Origin: Flavobacteriales bacterium UBA7612
GTDB lineage: Bacteria; Bacteroidota; Bacteroidia; Flavobacteriales; Weeksellaceae
Reading direction: 5' to 3'
Length of the DNA stretch: 64,000 nucleotides
Assembly: GCA_002484335.1 (NCBI GenBank)
Contig: DLJQ01000022.1
Span: forward strand, 101,988-165,987
Made by a program: the position numbers and the translations under genes. The notes beneath the pieces were generated by a model. It was not told where the DNA came from and ran no database searches. It worked only from the letters and a program-made list of their open reading frames with translations. Below, piece by piece: positions 57,223 to 64,000 of the stretch; position 1 is the stretch's first letter, and each line of letters starts with the position of its first letter.

Positions 57223-57319
57223 AATTGTATCGCATGAGCCAAATAAAATTACTAATCGGCTCATATTTTTATTATATTTGAGCCAATTAGATTAAATAAT
57301 CGGCTCATGCGATACAATT
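57223..57319. repeat. 97-bp nested inverted-repeat element
   Basis: Outer arms of 18 bp are perfectly inverted: AATTGTATCGCATGAGCC at 57223-57240 and its complement at 57302-57319. Inside are two 30-bp hairpin modules of the same design (57235-57264 and 57279-57308): TGAGCC, a 17-base A/T stretch ending AATC, then GGCTCAT, with 14 bp between them. It is not coding. It could be a recombination or attachment site, a MITE-like remnant, or a structured RNA. Confidence 0.7.
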
Positions 57320-57596
57320 GGCAATATGAAAATTGGGCAAATTTTGAATATGATAATTTTGTAGTCAAGTTGTTTTAAAAATAGTAATCATAATTTTATC
57401 AGGTAAATACAAAAATATTCTCCGCAAAATATGCGGTAAATAATAAATTAATCATCGCATGATTAACTTTATCAAATAATTTTCTTTACTAATTATTTAT
57501 AATTGAACAAATTAAAACAACTAAATCTTACTTAGAAGATTTTAAAGATTATGAAATTAATAAGGTTAATTAAAAAAAACAATTAAATCGGTCTTT
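57320..57596. other. non-coding spacer with small hairpins
   Basis: A/T-rich, with no ORF of note. Two short perfect inverted repeats occur at 57422-57436 (CCGCA/TGCGG) and 57448-57466 (TTAATCA/TGATTAA around TCGCA). A short plus-strand reading frame near 57500-57570 could be the tail of a lost gene, but it is too short to identify. Confidence 0.4.
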
Positions 57597-58012
57597 TTAA
57601 TTTGAATTAACTCCATAATTATCTTCTAAATACTGATTAATGATATCATGGTTCTATTCTTGTAAAATAAATTGCTTTTGTTCTTCAATAAAGTTATGTA
57701 TTCCAAAATTCTTAATATATGTACCATTTAATGAATAATAGTTAAAGATATAAGGTTTGCTTGTACAATGAACATAAAACCAAAATATTGAAGATTGTAA
57801 GGTCTTTTTAATTGACATCATATTTTCTTCATTATTGCAAATAATCGCTTATCAATTATAAAATAGTAAATCTTCATCCTAACTAAAAACATAATAAGAA
57901 ACTATATTATAATACTTTGGAAATAAAAGTTTATTTTCAAATGTCTTTAAAGATTGAGTACAACCATAAGCATCCCAAGCCTCATAATTATAATTCTCCG
58001 ATTTCTTTTTGA
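57597..58012 (-). pseudogene. decayed C-terminus of an Eco57I-like adenine DNA methyltransferase
   Basis: A minus-strand frame, broken by at least four in-frame stops, reads NYNYEAWDAYGCTQSLKTFE, then NKLLFPKYYNIVSYYVF, NEENMMSIKKTLQSSIFWFY and YIKNFGIHNFIEEQKQFIL. The order (WDAYGxTQS, KLLFPK, a target-recognition segment, then YIxxFxIxNF) matches the C-terminal part of Eco57I-type N6-adenine methyltransferases of type II restriction-modification systems, from memory of the family. The catalytic NPPY half is missing. It is a remnant next to the intact reverse-transcriptase defence genes. Confidence 0.6.
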
Positions 58013-58280
58013 GTTATACTAAAATCCATCATAACCTAATATATTTTAAAGATTTACCCAATATTAAAATTTAATATTTATTTTAAATAAGATATCCAAT
58101 TTTTCAATTAAAAAACTGGACATTATTGATTAATTTATAAAGCTTATTATAATGTACCAATATATTTTTATATGTAAAAAGTTTAAAATTTTCTAAAATG
58201 ATTTTTTGTATATCTATCATTCTAAGTATAGAAAATAATTATCCATGTAACTTATTGTTAAATATGAAATTATAAAATAT
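58013..58280. other. spacer between methyltransferase remnant and membrane protein
   Basis: A 268-bp, very A/T-rich interval. No gene, terminator or clear promoter is seen. Confidence 0.4.
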
Positions 58281-58940
58281 TTAATTAATATTTTCACATA
58301 TTATAAACACTTGTCTAGTATAATTAAACGATAATTTCAACCATCTATACATTGACAATAAAATTAGTAATATACCAATCATAAAATAACTCCAAGAAAA
58401 ATTATTAATTGACCCTAACAATAATGCAAATACTAACATAATGGTTATATTTCTACTTAGTATTTTAGAATAAAAGTAACTGTTCAATTTTTCATACTTT
58501 TTTTGATCTTTATGTTGTTCTTTTAATCGATTACAATGATTGAAAAATTTTGTAGATTCTTCTTTATTATCAAAATTTTTATTTTTTTTTAATTTATATT
58601 TAAATACAGATTGCACTTCTTTCAAAAAAACATCTTTGCTTTTATATGGCGATGAGAAAAATTTTACAAATTTAGTCTCATTTAAAAAATGGTAAGATGG
58701 TTTTTTCATAACACTGTAAATTACTTTTTCACATAAACTAGAAGTCATATCTATAATATATCCTGTTAGTACAGAAACCATTATAAAAACTAGTAAAATA
58801 ATATTTTCAAAATCTTTAAAATTAATTAAATGAATTAGTAATTTATCGTAACCATAGATGAGTATTATTACCACTAATAAAATATTACCTGGTATAAATA
58901 ATCTAAATACATCTTGAATTCTAAAACTAAAATTCTCCAT
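58281..58940 (-). CDS. four-helix membrane protein, partner of the RT-nitrilase
   Basis: A 219-residue protein with two pairs of transmembrane helices (about residues 15-35, 43-65, 165-181 and 184-204) separated by a charged cytosolic loop of about 95 residues (KFVKFFSSPYKSKDVFLKEV; KKNKNFDNKEESTKFFNHCN). Its start overlaps the end of the reverse transcriptase gene by 14 bases, so they are translationally coupled. DRT type 1 systems pair an RT-nitrilase with a small membrane protein, and this fits. A membrane-disrupting effector role is possible. I see no known domain signature by eye. Confidence 0.75.
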   Translation of the reverse strand: MENFSFRIQDVFRLFIPGNILLVVIILIYGYDKLLIHLINFKDFENIILLVFIMVSVLTGYIIDMTSSLCEKVIYSVMKKPSYHFLNETKFVKFFSSPYKSKDVFLKEVQSVFKYKLKKNKNFDNKEESTKFFNHCNRLKEQHKDQKKYEKLNSYFYSKILSRNITIMLVFALLLGSINNFSWSYFMIGILLILLSMYRWLKLSFNYTRQVFIICENIN

Positions 58941-61900
58941 CTTCCATTCTTTTTAAGACGTTATCTCTATTAAAATCGGGAGGTGTAGGTTTAAAATCAT
59001 ATTTACCCATATTAACAAAATCTTTTTGTAAATTGTATTCCATGTATTGAAAATCTCTTAATTTATTAATTTCTAAATTATCAACTAGTACAGTAGAATT
59101 AACTCCACCTTTTACCTGAATTAAATCTTTCTTATAAGATTTCGAGGGCTGTAACAATCTTGAATCACCGTAATTTGATGTATTTACTTGTATAAAATAG
59201 CTATGAACGTCTCTAACCCATGCCCCAGCTATATCAGAAAAATAATCAGTATCCTTATTTAATTCTGAAGCTATTATAAAATCAACTTTAGATTTAAATA
59301 TAGACCTATGTTGTATGTTTGCTAATTCAAAACAATTGTAAACAGAAAAATATACTTTTCTCCAATGAAATAAATCATATCCCATAGCCTTTTTCTCATC
59401 GGCAGATTTTGCTTGAGGTATAAATAAACGATACCCCTTTAACATTTCAATTTCACCTGGAGAATAATGATTTTTCAATCTAACTTTTATCAATGATGTT
59501 GTATAGTCGTTAACTCTAAATGGTAAAACGGTAGCGATAAAATTAAAAGCTACATTGTGAATATTTATCCAATGTTCTAAACCTGCAACAATACCCATAT
59601 ATCTTTTGTGACTTCGTTCTGCTAATAACTTAAGCCAAGAAAAAGGTATACTAACTTCTGGAAATATTGTTAAATCACTTTTAAGAGAATCTGCTTTATT
59701 TATTAAATCAAAAATTTCTTTTCTCCTTTCTCTATTTAAATTTGGTTTTTTTAAAATACTACTTTTAATATTTTCATCTGAAACTTTTAAATTAGCAATT
59801 GCGATTTTTTTATCAACCTCTTCATAGGGCATAGCTTCTCCTTTAACCGAAATATTATTGACATTTACATAATTATGATCTTCGGTGTTATATTTAATTA
59901 TTTCAAAATATTTTTCTTTAACAATATCTTTTTTTTTGACTTTAGTTTTCCATGAATAATTAATTTTGTAATATTCAATAAATGATTCTTCTGGTATTTT
60001 ATTTATATTATCATTAATATCAATAAAACTTGCATCTTGTTTTATATTAGACAAAGTTTGAAATATCTTAAAAATATTAATATCATGAAAGTGAGTATAG
60101 TACGGCGATAAAAAGGTTTTATATTCATTTAATTCAAATGTTTCTTTATTATCCTTTTGAAAAATAGTAAAATCATTATCAATAAGATTAAAAGTCTTTA
60201 AATCAATTTTTGTAAAATTTACTATAGGTAATGAAATTAAAGAAGTTCTAAAAAGATTTGATTTTAATAATAAATCAAGAATTGAACTAATTTTTAATAA
60301 ATCTTTTTTTTCAATATCAGTAAGAAAATTAAATTTTTCTAATAAAGTTGGATTTAAACAGAATGAAGAAGCTGTAGCTACATCTAAATATTTTCTCAAG
60401 TCCTCTTTTATTTGTTCTTTAAAATTAACATGATCGATTTTTGATATTGCTGCTAAAATATTTCTTCTAAATTGTAATAACAAATCTAGTTTTTCTCCTA
60501 TTACATAATAAATAATTACTTTTTCCCATAATGTATAAAAACTTATACCAACATTACCTTTGAAAAAGGTTAATATCTGTTTATCAGTAGTTTCGTCATT
60601 ATCTTTTCTCCCAAAACTTATTGCGAAAATCTTTTTAGCTAAAAATTTAGAAGCACCATATTTATTTTCTGATAAATCTTGAATACTTCTAAACTTATTT
60701 ACAGAATCTCCATATTTTAAATCAAAAGCTTCTTCATCAAAATCATTACTTATTTCATCTTCGTCTGGTAAAAAACGAAATTCACTTCTTTGCTCTTCAA
60801 GTTTACTTTTAAAAATATTTAAAACCGCACGAGATTCTTTAAAATCAAAATAATGTAAAACTACTTTACTACTTTGTATTTTTAACTTAGAATAATTTAA
60901 AGTATTAGAAATAGAATCATTAAAAGATATATTTAATTTATCTAATAAATTGTTTAAGATTATATTTGAAAAATTAGGATCTTCATTTAATTTTAAAAAC
61001 TTTTCGTTAATTCTTCTTAAAATTTCCTCTTTATTATCACAGATACTCAAATTCTTTAATAAGATTTCATTAACTAATGATACATTTGAATCAATTGAAA
61101 AGATTTCCTTCTTCACAAATATTTTGTCAACAAAAGAAATTGTAGGTGAAACTAATTTTTCATTTATATGTTGATTTAAATCAGAGAAAACAAACATTAA
61201 ATCATCAACATATCTTCCATAAAATGCAGGATTAACTTCTTGTAAAATTTTTTTATCAAAATCTTTCAGATAATAATTAGCTAGAAATCCTGAAGAAATT
61301 AAACCTATAGGTAATGGATGTTTAGAAATCTCTTCTTTATTATTTGATAGGTATTTCTCTGCTTTTTTGTAATAAATTTGGTGAATATTGGATAAAAGAT
61401 TATTTAAGTATATACCGCTTTCTATAAATTTTTCGACTTTATTTTCTTTTATTACAGTGTTTTCAAAATATTTTTCAATCTTAAGCTCTATAACATCATT
61501 TAAATCACTTAAATCCAAAACTATATTATGATAGTAATCTTTAATATCTAAGCTAAGTATTGTTACATTTTTTTTTTCGTCTAATAATGTTTCTGCTTTT
61601 TTTATAGCCTCATCTCTCCATAATTGATATTGAACAAAATAAGGTTTATAAATTTTAAAATTTTCATACGGTAATTGATCATTTAAGTCAATATTTAGAT
61701 CTAGCTTATTAGCGTAAGAATTATCTGATATTTCATTTTCAAGGAACCTAGCCACATACATTAACCATAGTAATGATAATATATGAACTTCTATAGGCGC
61801 ATCAATATAAATATTTAATCTATCTACATTAATTTGATCTTTAGCCTTAAAATTATTAGTATTTATATTTAGTTTATCGTCAGAAATTTTTTTGGGTAAT

Positions 61901-62142
61901 AAAGTAATTTTAATATCTTCATTTGACAATAATTCACTACTAGTTATTGAGTTAAAATATTCTTTTACTTTATCATATAATTTATTTTTAAGATCTGATA
62001 TATTATCCGAATCTTTAAATGTTTCATTTTCAAATACAGCAATTCTTTTCTTTATTAAAATTGATGAATTATCATAATAGTAATAATGCTTCAATTTTTT
62101 GTATGCACTAAATACCTGGTCTCTATTTATTATTTCATTCAT
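58927..62142 (-). CDS. reverse transcriptase-nitrilase fusion (DRT type 1 / UG1-like defence protein)
   Basis: A 1071-residue protein. The N-terminal half is a reverse transcriptase of the unknown-group type: motif A SLDIKDYYHNI (Asp199), motif B LPIGLISSGFLANYYL (277-292), and the catalytic YVDD (311-314) in FYGRYVDDLMFVF. A long helical region (about 340-770) follows. Residues about 778-1020 are a nitrilase/amidohydrolase domain with an intact Glu-Lys-Cys triad: Glu829 in FPEVS, Lys890 in VRLKNHYSPGE and Cys937 in VYNCFELANIQHR. This fusion defines UG1/DRT type 1 anti-phage systems. Both active sites look functional. GGGGAGG just upstream is an unusually strong ribosome site for this phylum. 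The gene lies between decayed restriction-modification genes. Confidence 0.9.
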   Translation of the reverse strand: MNEIINRDQVFSAYKKLKHYYYYDNSSILIKKRIAVFENETFKDSDNISDLKNKLYDKVKEYFNSITSSELLSNEDIKITLLPKKISDDKLNINTNNFKAKDQINVDRLNIYIDAPIEVHILSLLWLMYVARFLENEISDNSYANKLDLNIDLNDQLPYENFKIYKPYFVQYQLWRDEAIKKAETLLDEKKNVTILSLDIKDYYHNIVLDLSDLNDVIELKIEKYFENTVIKENKVEKFIESGIYLNNLLSNIHQIYYKKAEKYLSNNKEEISKHPLPIGLISSGFLANYYLKDFDKKILQEVNPAFYGRYVDDLMFVFSDLNQHINEKLVSPTISFVDKIFVKKEIFSIDSNVSLVNEILLKNLSICDNKEEILRRINEKFLKLNEDPNFSNIILNNLLDKLNISFNDSISNTLNYSKLKIQSSKVVLHYFDFKESRAVLNIFKSKLEEQRSEFRFLPDEDEISNDFDEEAFDLKYGDSVNKFRSIQDLSENKYGASKFLAKKIFAISFGRKDNDETTDKQILTFFKGNVGISFYTLWEKVIIYYVIGEKLDLLLQFRRNILAAISKIDHVNFKEQIKEDLRKYLDVATASSFCLNPTLLEKFNFLTDIEKKDLLKISSILDLLLKSNLFRTSLISLPIVNFTKIDLKTFNLIDNDFTIFQKDNKETFELNEYKTFLSPYYTHFHDINIFKIFQTLSNIKQDASFIDINDNINKIPEESFIEYYKINYSWKTKVKKKDIVKEKYFEIIKYNTEDHNYVNVNNISVKGEAMPYEEVDKKIAIANLKVSDENIKSSILKKPNLNRERRKEIFDLINKADSLKSDLTIFPEVSIPFSWLKLLAERSHKRYMGIVAGLEHWINIHNVAFNFIATVLPFRVNDYTTSLIKVRLKNHYSPGEIEMLKGYRLFIPQAKSADEKKAMGYDLFHWRKVYFSVYNCFELANIQHRSIFKSKVDFIIASELNKDTDYFSDIAGAWVRDVHSYFIQVNTSNYGDSRLLQPSKSYKKDLIQVKGGVNSTVLVDNLEINKLRDFQYMEYNLQKDFVNMGKYDFKPTPPDFNRDNVLKRMEDGEF

Positions 62143-62555
62143 ATTTTCTATTTACCTCCCCAACAAATACACTAACGTACGTATTCACAAAATTAAATAT
62201 TTTATTTGTCATACGTTCTATTTTACTACTTCGTTCTTTTAAGCTAGGATGTTATAACATTGTCCCTACAATATCATCGCGCAGAGGTTGTTTATCTGAA
62301 AAAAGATATTCGCCAATTACTTTCTATAATTTTGAAGGATCAAGTTGTTCATCCTTAATCTTTTCTTTTAAAGCATTCTATCTTTCGATGTATACAAATT
62401 GATCAAATACCTATAATAACAACTTCATCTTGAAATTTAATACAACTTTTGTATTTAGATTTAGAATCATAAGGTAGTTGATTTTATTCTATTACAAATA
62501 ACATCAAGGTTCTCAAAAATTGCTTCAATTTGTTGCATTACTACTTCTTTTGAGG
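62135..62555 (-). pseudogene. decayed C-terminus of an HsdR-like restriction helicase
   Basis: A minus-strand remnant broken by stops and a frame change: SKEVVMQQIEAIFENLDVIC, then FDQFVYIER, KEKIKDEQLDPSKL, KVIGEYLFSDKQPLRDDIVG, and HPSLKERSSKIERMTNKIFN with FVNTYVSVFVGE. The final pattern (LxxxPLRDDxV ... PSLxER ... RxTxKIxxFVxT) is what I recall from the C-terminal end of type I restriction HsdR subunits. The last frame ends with TGA overlapping the reverse-transcriptase start (ATGAATGA). The motor and nuclease parts are absent from the window. Confidence 0.55.
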
Positions 62556-62613
62556 AAATGATTATTTTTAATTGTTTAATAATTAAGAAGATTCTTTTGA
62601 AGATATATCATCA

Positions 62614-62645
62614 AACAAAAAAAGCACCTCGAAAAAGGTGCTTTT
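62614..62645 (-). terminator. intrinsic terminator of the tRNA array
   Basis: A perfect 10-bp stem (AAAAGCACCT/AGGTGCTTTT) with a 6-nt loop and a T-rich run on the minus strand, immediately downstream of the last tRNA. Confidence 0.85.
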
Positions 62646-62646
62646 G

Positions 62647-62720
62647 TGGTCCCACTTGGGCTCGAACCAAGGACTTGCTGATTATGAGTCAGCTACTCTA
62701 ACCAACTGAGTTATAGGACC
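62647..62720 (-). tRNA. tRNA-Met(CAT), copy 1
   Basis: A 74-nt gene with a clover-leaf: acceptor GGTCCTA/TGGGACC, D arm AACTCAGTTGGTTAGAGT, anticodon stem GCTGA/TCAGC with loop CTCATAA (anticodon CAT), and T arm TTGGTTCGAGCCCAA. The anticodon stem lacks the three G-C pairs of initiator tRNA, so it is elongator Met (a lysidine-modified Ile2 is an unlikely alternative). The 3' CCA is not fully encoded. Identical to copies 2 and 3. Confidence 0.92.
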
Positions 62721-62749
62721 AGAAGATAGTTTTTTTTATTTTGTTGTTG

Positions 62750-62823
62750 TGGTCCCACTTGGGCTCGAACCAAGGACTTGCTGATTATGAGTCAGCTACT
62801 CTAACCAACTGAGTTATAGGACC
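62750..62823 (-). tRNA. tRNA-Met(CAT), copy 2
   Basis: Identical in all 74 bases to copies 1 and 3, with anticodon loop CTCATAA. It is bracketed by a perfect 14-bp inverted repeat (AAGATAGTTTTTTT at 62723-62736 and its complement at 62824-62837), which could pair the 5' leader with the 3' trailer in the precursor. Confidence 0.92.
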
Positions 62824-62851
62824 AAAAAAACTATCTTAATATTTCAAATTG

Positions 62852-62925
62852 TGGTCCCACTTGGGCTCGAACCAAGGACTTGCTGATTATGAGTCAGCTA
62901 CTCTAACCAACTGAGTTATAGGACC
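62852..62925 (-). tRNA. tRNA-Met(CAT), copy 3
   Basis: Identical to the other two copies and first in the transcript. Spacers in the array are 28-29 bp. The promoter should lie just to the right (62930-62990). Confidence 0.92.
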
Positions 62926-63237
62926 GGATTTTATTGACAATCTACAGAAGGTTGTCCCTTAAATCGAATGCAATATTAAAGCTATTTTTCCGAATTAACA
63001 AAATTATTTTTACTAAAATTCTAGTTCTATTCCTCTATTCTAGGGATTTTATATAAAAAAATGACACTAAAAGTATCTAATCTAAAAATTAATTGATTTA
63101 TTTTTAACAAATTAAACAATTACAATTATTCATTCTCATCAATCTATTTTTTAAAATAAAAATTTACTTTTTTTTGAAATAATATTAATCATTATAATTT
63201 TTTTCAAAAATTAAAGACTTTGTTGTAATATTGAATT
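62926..63237. other. divergent promoter region of the tRNA array and TPR gene
   Basis: A 312-bp A/T-rich spacer without ORFs. It must carry the tRNA promoter (minus) and the TPR gene promoter (plus). TAATATTG at about 63221-63229 is one base off the TAnnTTTG box and could serve the TPR gene. Confidence 0.4.
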
Positions 63238-63996
63238 ATGAATTTTTATGAGGACGGGGGCAAATATCTCCAAAAAGGTCAATACAAAAAGGCCGCAGAT
63301 TATTTTACATTAGCAATTAAACGTAAATTAGAAGTTGCTAATTCTTATTTTGGTCGTGGATTAAGTCAATATTACATGAAGCAAAATATAGATGCTATAA
63401 GAGACTTTGACAAAGCAATTGAATTGGATGATAAAAATCCTAGTTATTACTTTTATAAAGGTATGGCTAACTTTAATCAGTTTAACCCAACAAAAGCTGC
63501 TGAAAACTTTGATAAAGTAATAGAAATTGATCCTAATAACTTTGTGGCTCATCATCAAAAAGGGTATGTATTAATGAATCTTAATAAATACCATGAAGCT
63601 ATAGAATGTTTCAACAAAGCATTAAAGATAAACCCTGATTACGAATCATGCTACCATAACCGTGCTTTTTGTTACGATCAATTAAAAGAATACGATAATG
63701 CTATTGCAGATTATACTAAGGTGATTGAGCTAAAACCTCATTTTTTATCGTATTATAATCGTGGAAATACATATTTTGTTCTTAATGATTATGATAATGC
63801 TTTATCTGATTTCGATAAATCATTAGAATTAAATCCTAATCATTATTTAGCGTACTATAACAAAGGTGTTATTTTCGAGAAACAGGACAAAATTGATGAA
63901 GCTTTACAAGAGTTTAAAAAATCTTTTGAATTGAATCCTGAATTTTATCTAGCGTTAGAAAAGATTAATAAATACGAAAAAAATTCAATAGAATAA
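63238..63996 (+). CDS. tetratricopeptide-repeat protein
   Basis: A 252-residue protein made of about seven consecutive 34-residue TPR units from residue 5 to 245 (SYFGRGLSQYYMKQNIDAIR; SYYFYKGMANFNQFNPTKAA; AHHQKGYVLMNLNKYHEAIE; SCYHNRAFCYDQLKEYDNAI; SYYNRGNTYFVLNDYDNALS). There is no signal peptide or other domain. Such arrays form superhelical scaffolds for protein binding. The partner is unknown. The gene is complete, with its stop just before the window end. Confidence 0.88.
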   Translation: MNFYEDGGKYLQKGQYKKAADYFTLAIKRKLEVANSYFGRGLSQYYMKQNIDAIRDFDKAIELDDKNPSYYFYKGMANFNQFNPTKAAENFDKVIEIDPNNFVAHHQKGYVLMNLNKYHEAIECFNKALKINPDYESCYHNRAFCYDQLKEYDNAIADYTKVIELKPHFLSYYNRGNTYFVLNDYDNALSDFDKSLELNPNHYLAYYNKGVIFEKQDKIDEALQEFKKSFELNPEFYLALEKINKYEKNSIE

Positions 63997-64000
63997 CTGT

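Noticed and set aside
57235..57308. Two 30-bp repeats with a 14-bp gap, considered as a tiny CRISPR
   Set aside because: Spacer far too short, only two units, the inner 17 bases differ, and no cas genes are present.
57223..57596. A non-coding RNA template for the reverse transcriptase
   Set aside because: It lies over 1 kb downstream of the RT operon, separated by a pseudogene, and DRT type 1 is not known to need an adjacent template; kept only as a repeat element.
58281..58940. The RT partner as a SLATT or PycTM effector
   Set aside because: Four helices with a long loop do not match the two-helix SLATT plan, and no PycTM signature is seen.

Overview
The window is very A+T-rich and carries Bacteroidota hallmarks: SusC-style TonB-dependent receptors with N-terminal carboxypeptidase-like domains, a secreted alpha-2-macroglobulin with an embedded plug domain, weak Shine-Dalgarno sequences and TAnnTTTG-type promoter boxes. 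The gene content points to a Flavobacteriia relative (Flavobacteriaceae/Weeksellaceae). I do not assign a genus.

Layout. 0.2-7.5 kb: a GAF-domain protein, a large exported metallophosphoesterase/kinase-like/beta-barrel fusion, and a divergent HD-PycTM fusion. 7.5-12.4 kb: an ECF sigma factor with a membrane partner, then a probable zinc uptake operon (two small exported proteins flanking a TonB receptor, plus a His-tailed DUF4625 lipoprotein). 12.4-24 kb: housekeeping and stress genes, including a BadF-type kinase, a formyltransferase, an EmrAB-TolC type efflux operon with a divergent AraC regulator, an FMN reductase, a c-type cytochrome, RlmF, CbpA-CbpM, a VF530 protein and a DJ-1/PfpI protein. 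24-37 kb: two ankyrin genes, two secreted surface-type proteins and the alpha-2-macroglobulin. 37-45.2 kb: a complete urease operon (ureA-B-C, an outer-membrane protein, ureE-F-G-D, a urea channel and an AraC regulator). 45.3-55.9 kb: a nickel acquisition and delivery cluster with two near-duplicate TonB receptors, GNAT, a FecE/FecD/FecB-type ABC importer, a second UreE, HypB and HypA. No hydrogenase is present.

The urease and nickel clusters form one functional block. Outer-membrane receptors and the ABC importer would bring in chelated Ni2+, HypA/HypB and the two UreE proteins would pass it to UreFGD, and the urea channel would feed urease. This resembles the nickel economy of Helicobacter. 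Each of the two operons starts with a small exported protein, and the two leaders are strongly similar, with the motif at exactly the same distance (77 nt) from the start codon.

57.2-63 kb is a defence island beside three identical tRNA-Met genes. Its intact part is a reverse transcriptase fused to a nitrilase domain plus a four-helix membrane protein, the architecture of DRT type 1 (UG1-class) anti-phage systems. It is flanked by decayed restriction-modification genes: an HsdR-like C-terminus upstream and an Eco57I-like methyltransferase C-terminus downstream. An elaborate inverted-repeat element lies at 57223-57319. A TPR protein closes the window.
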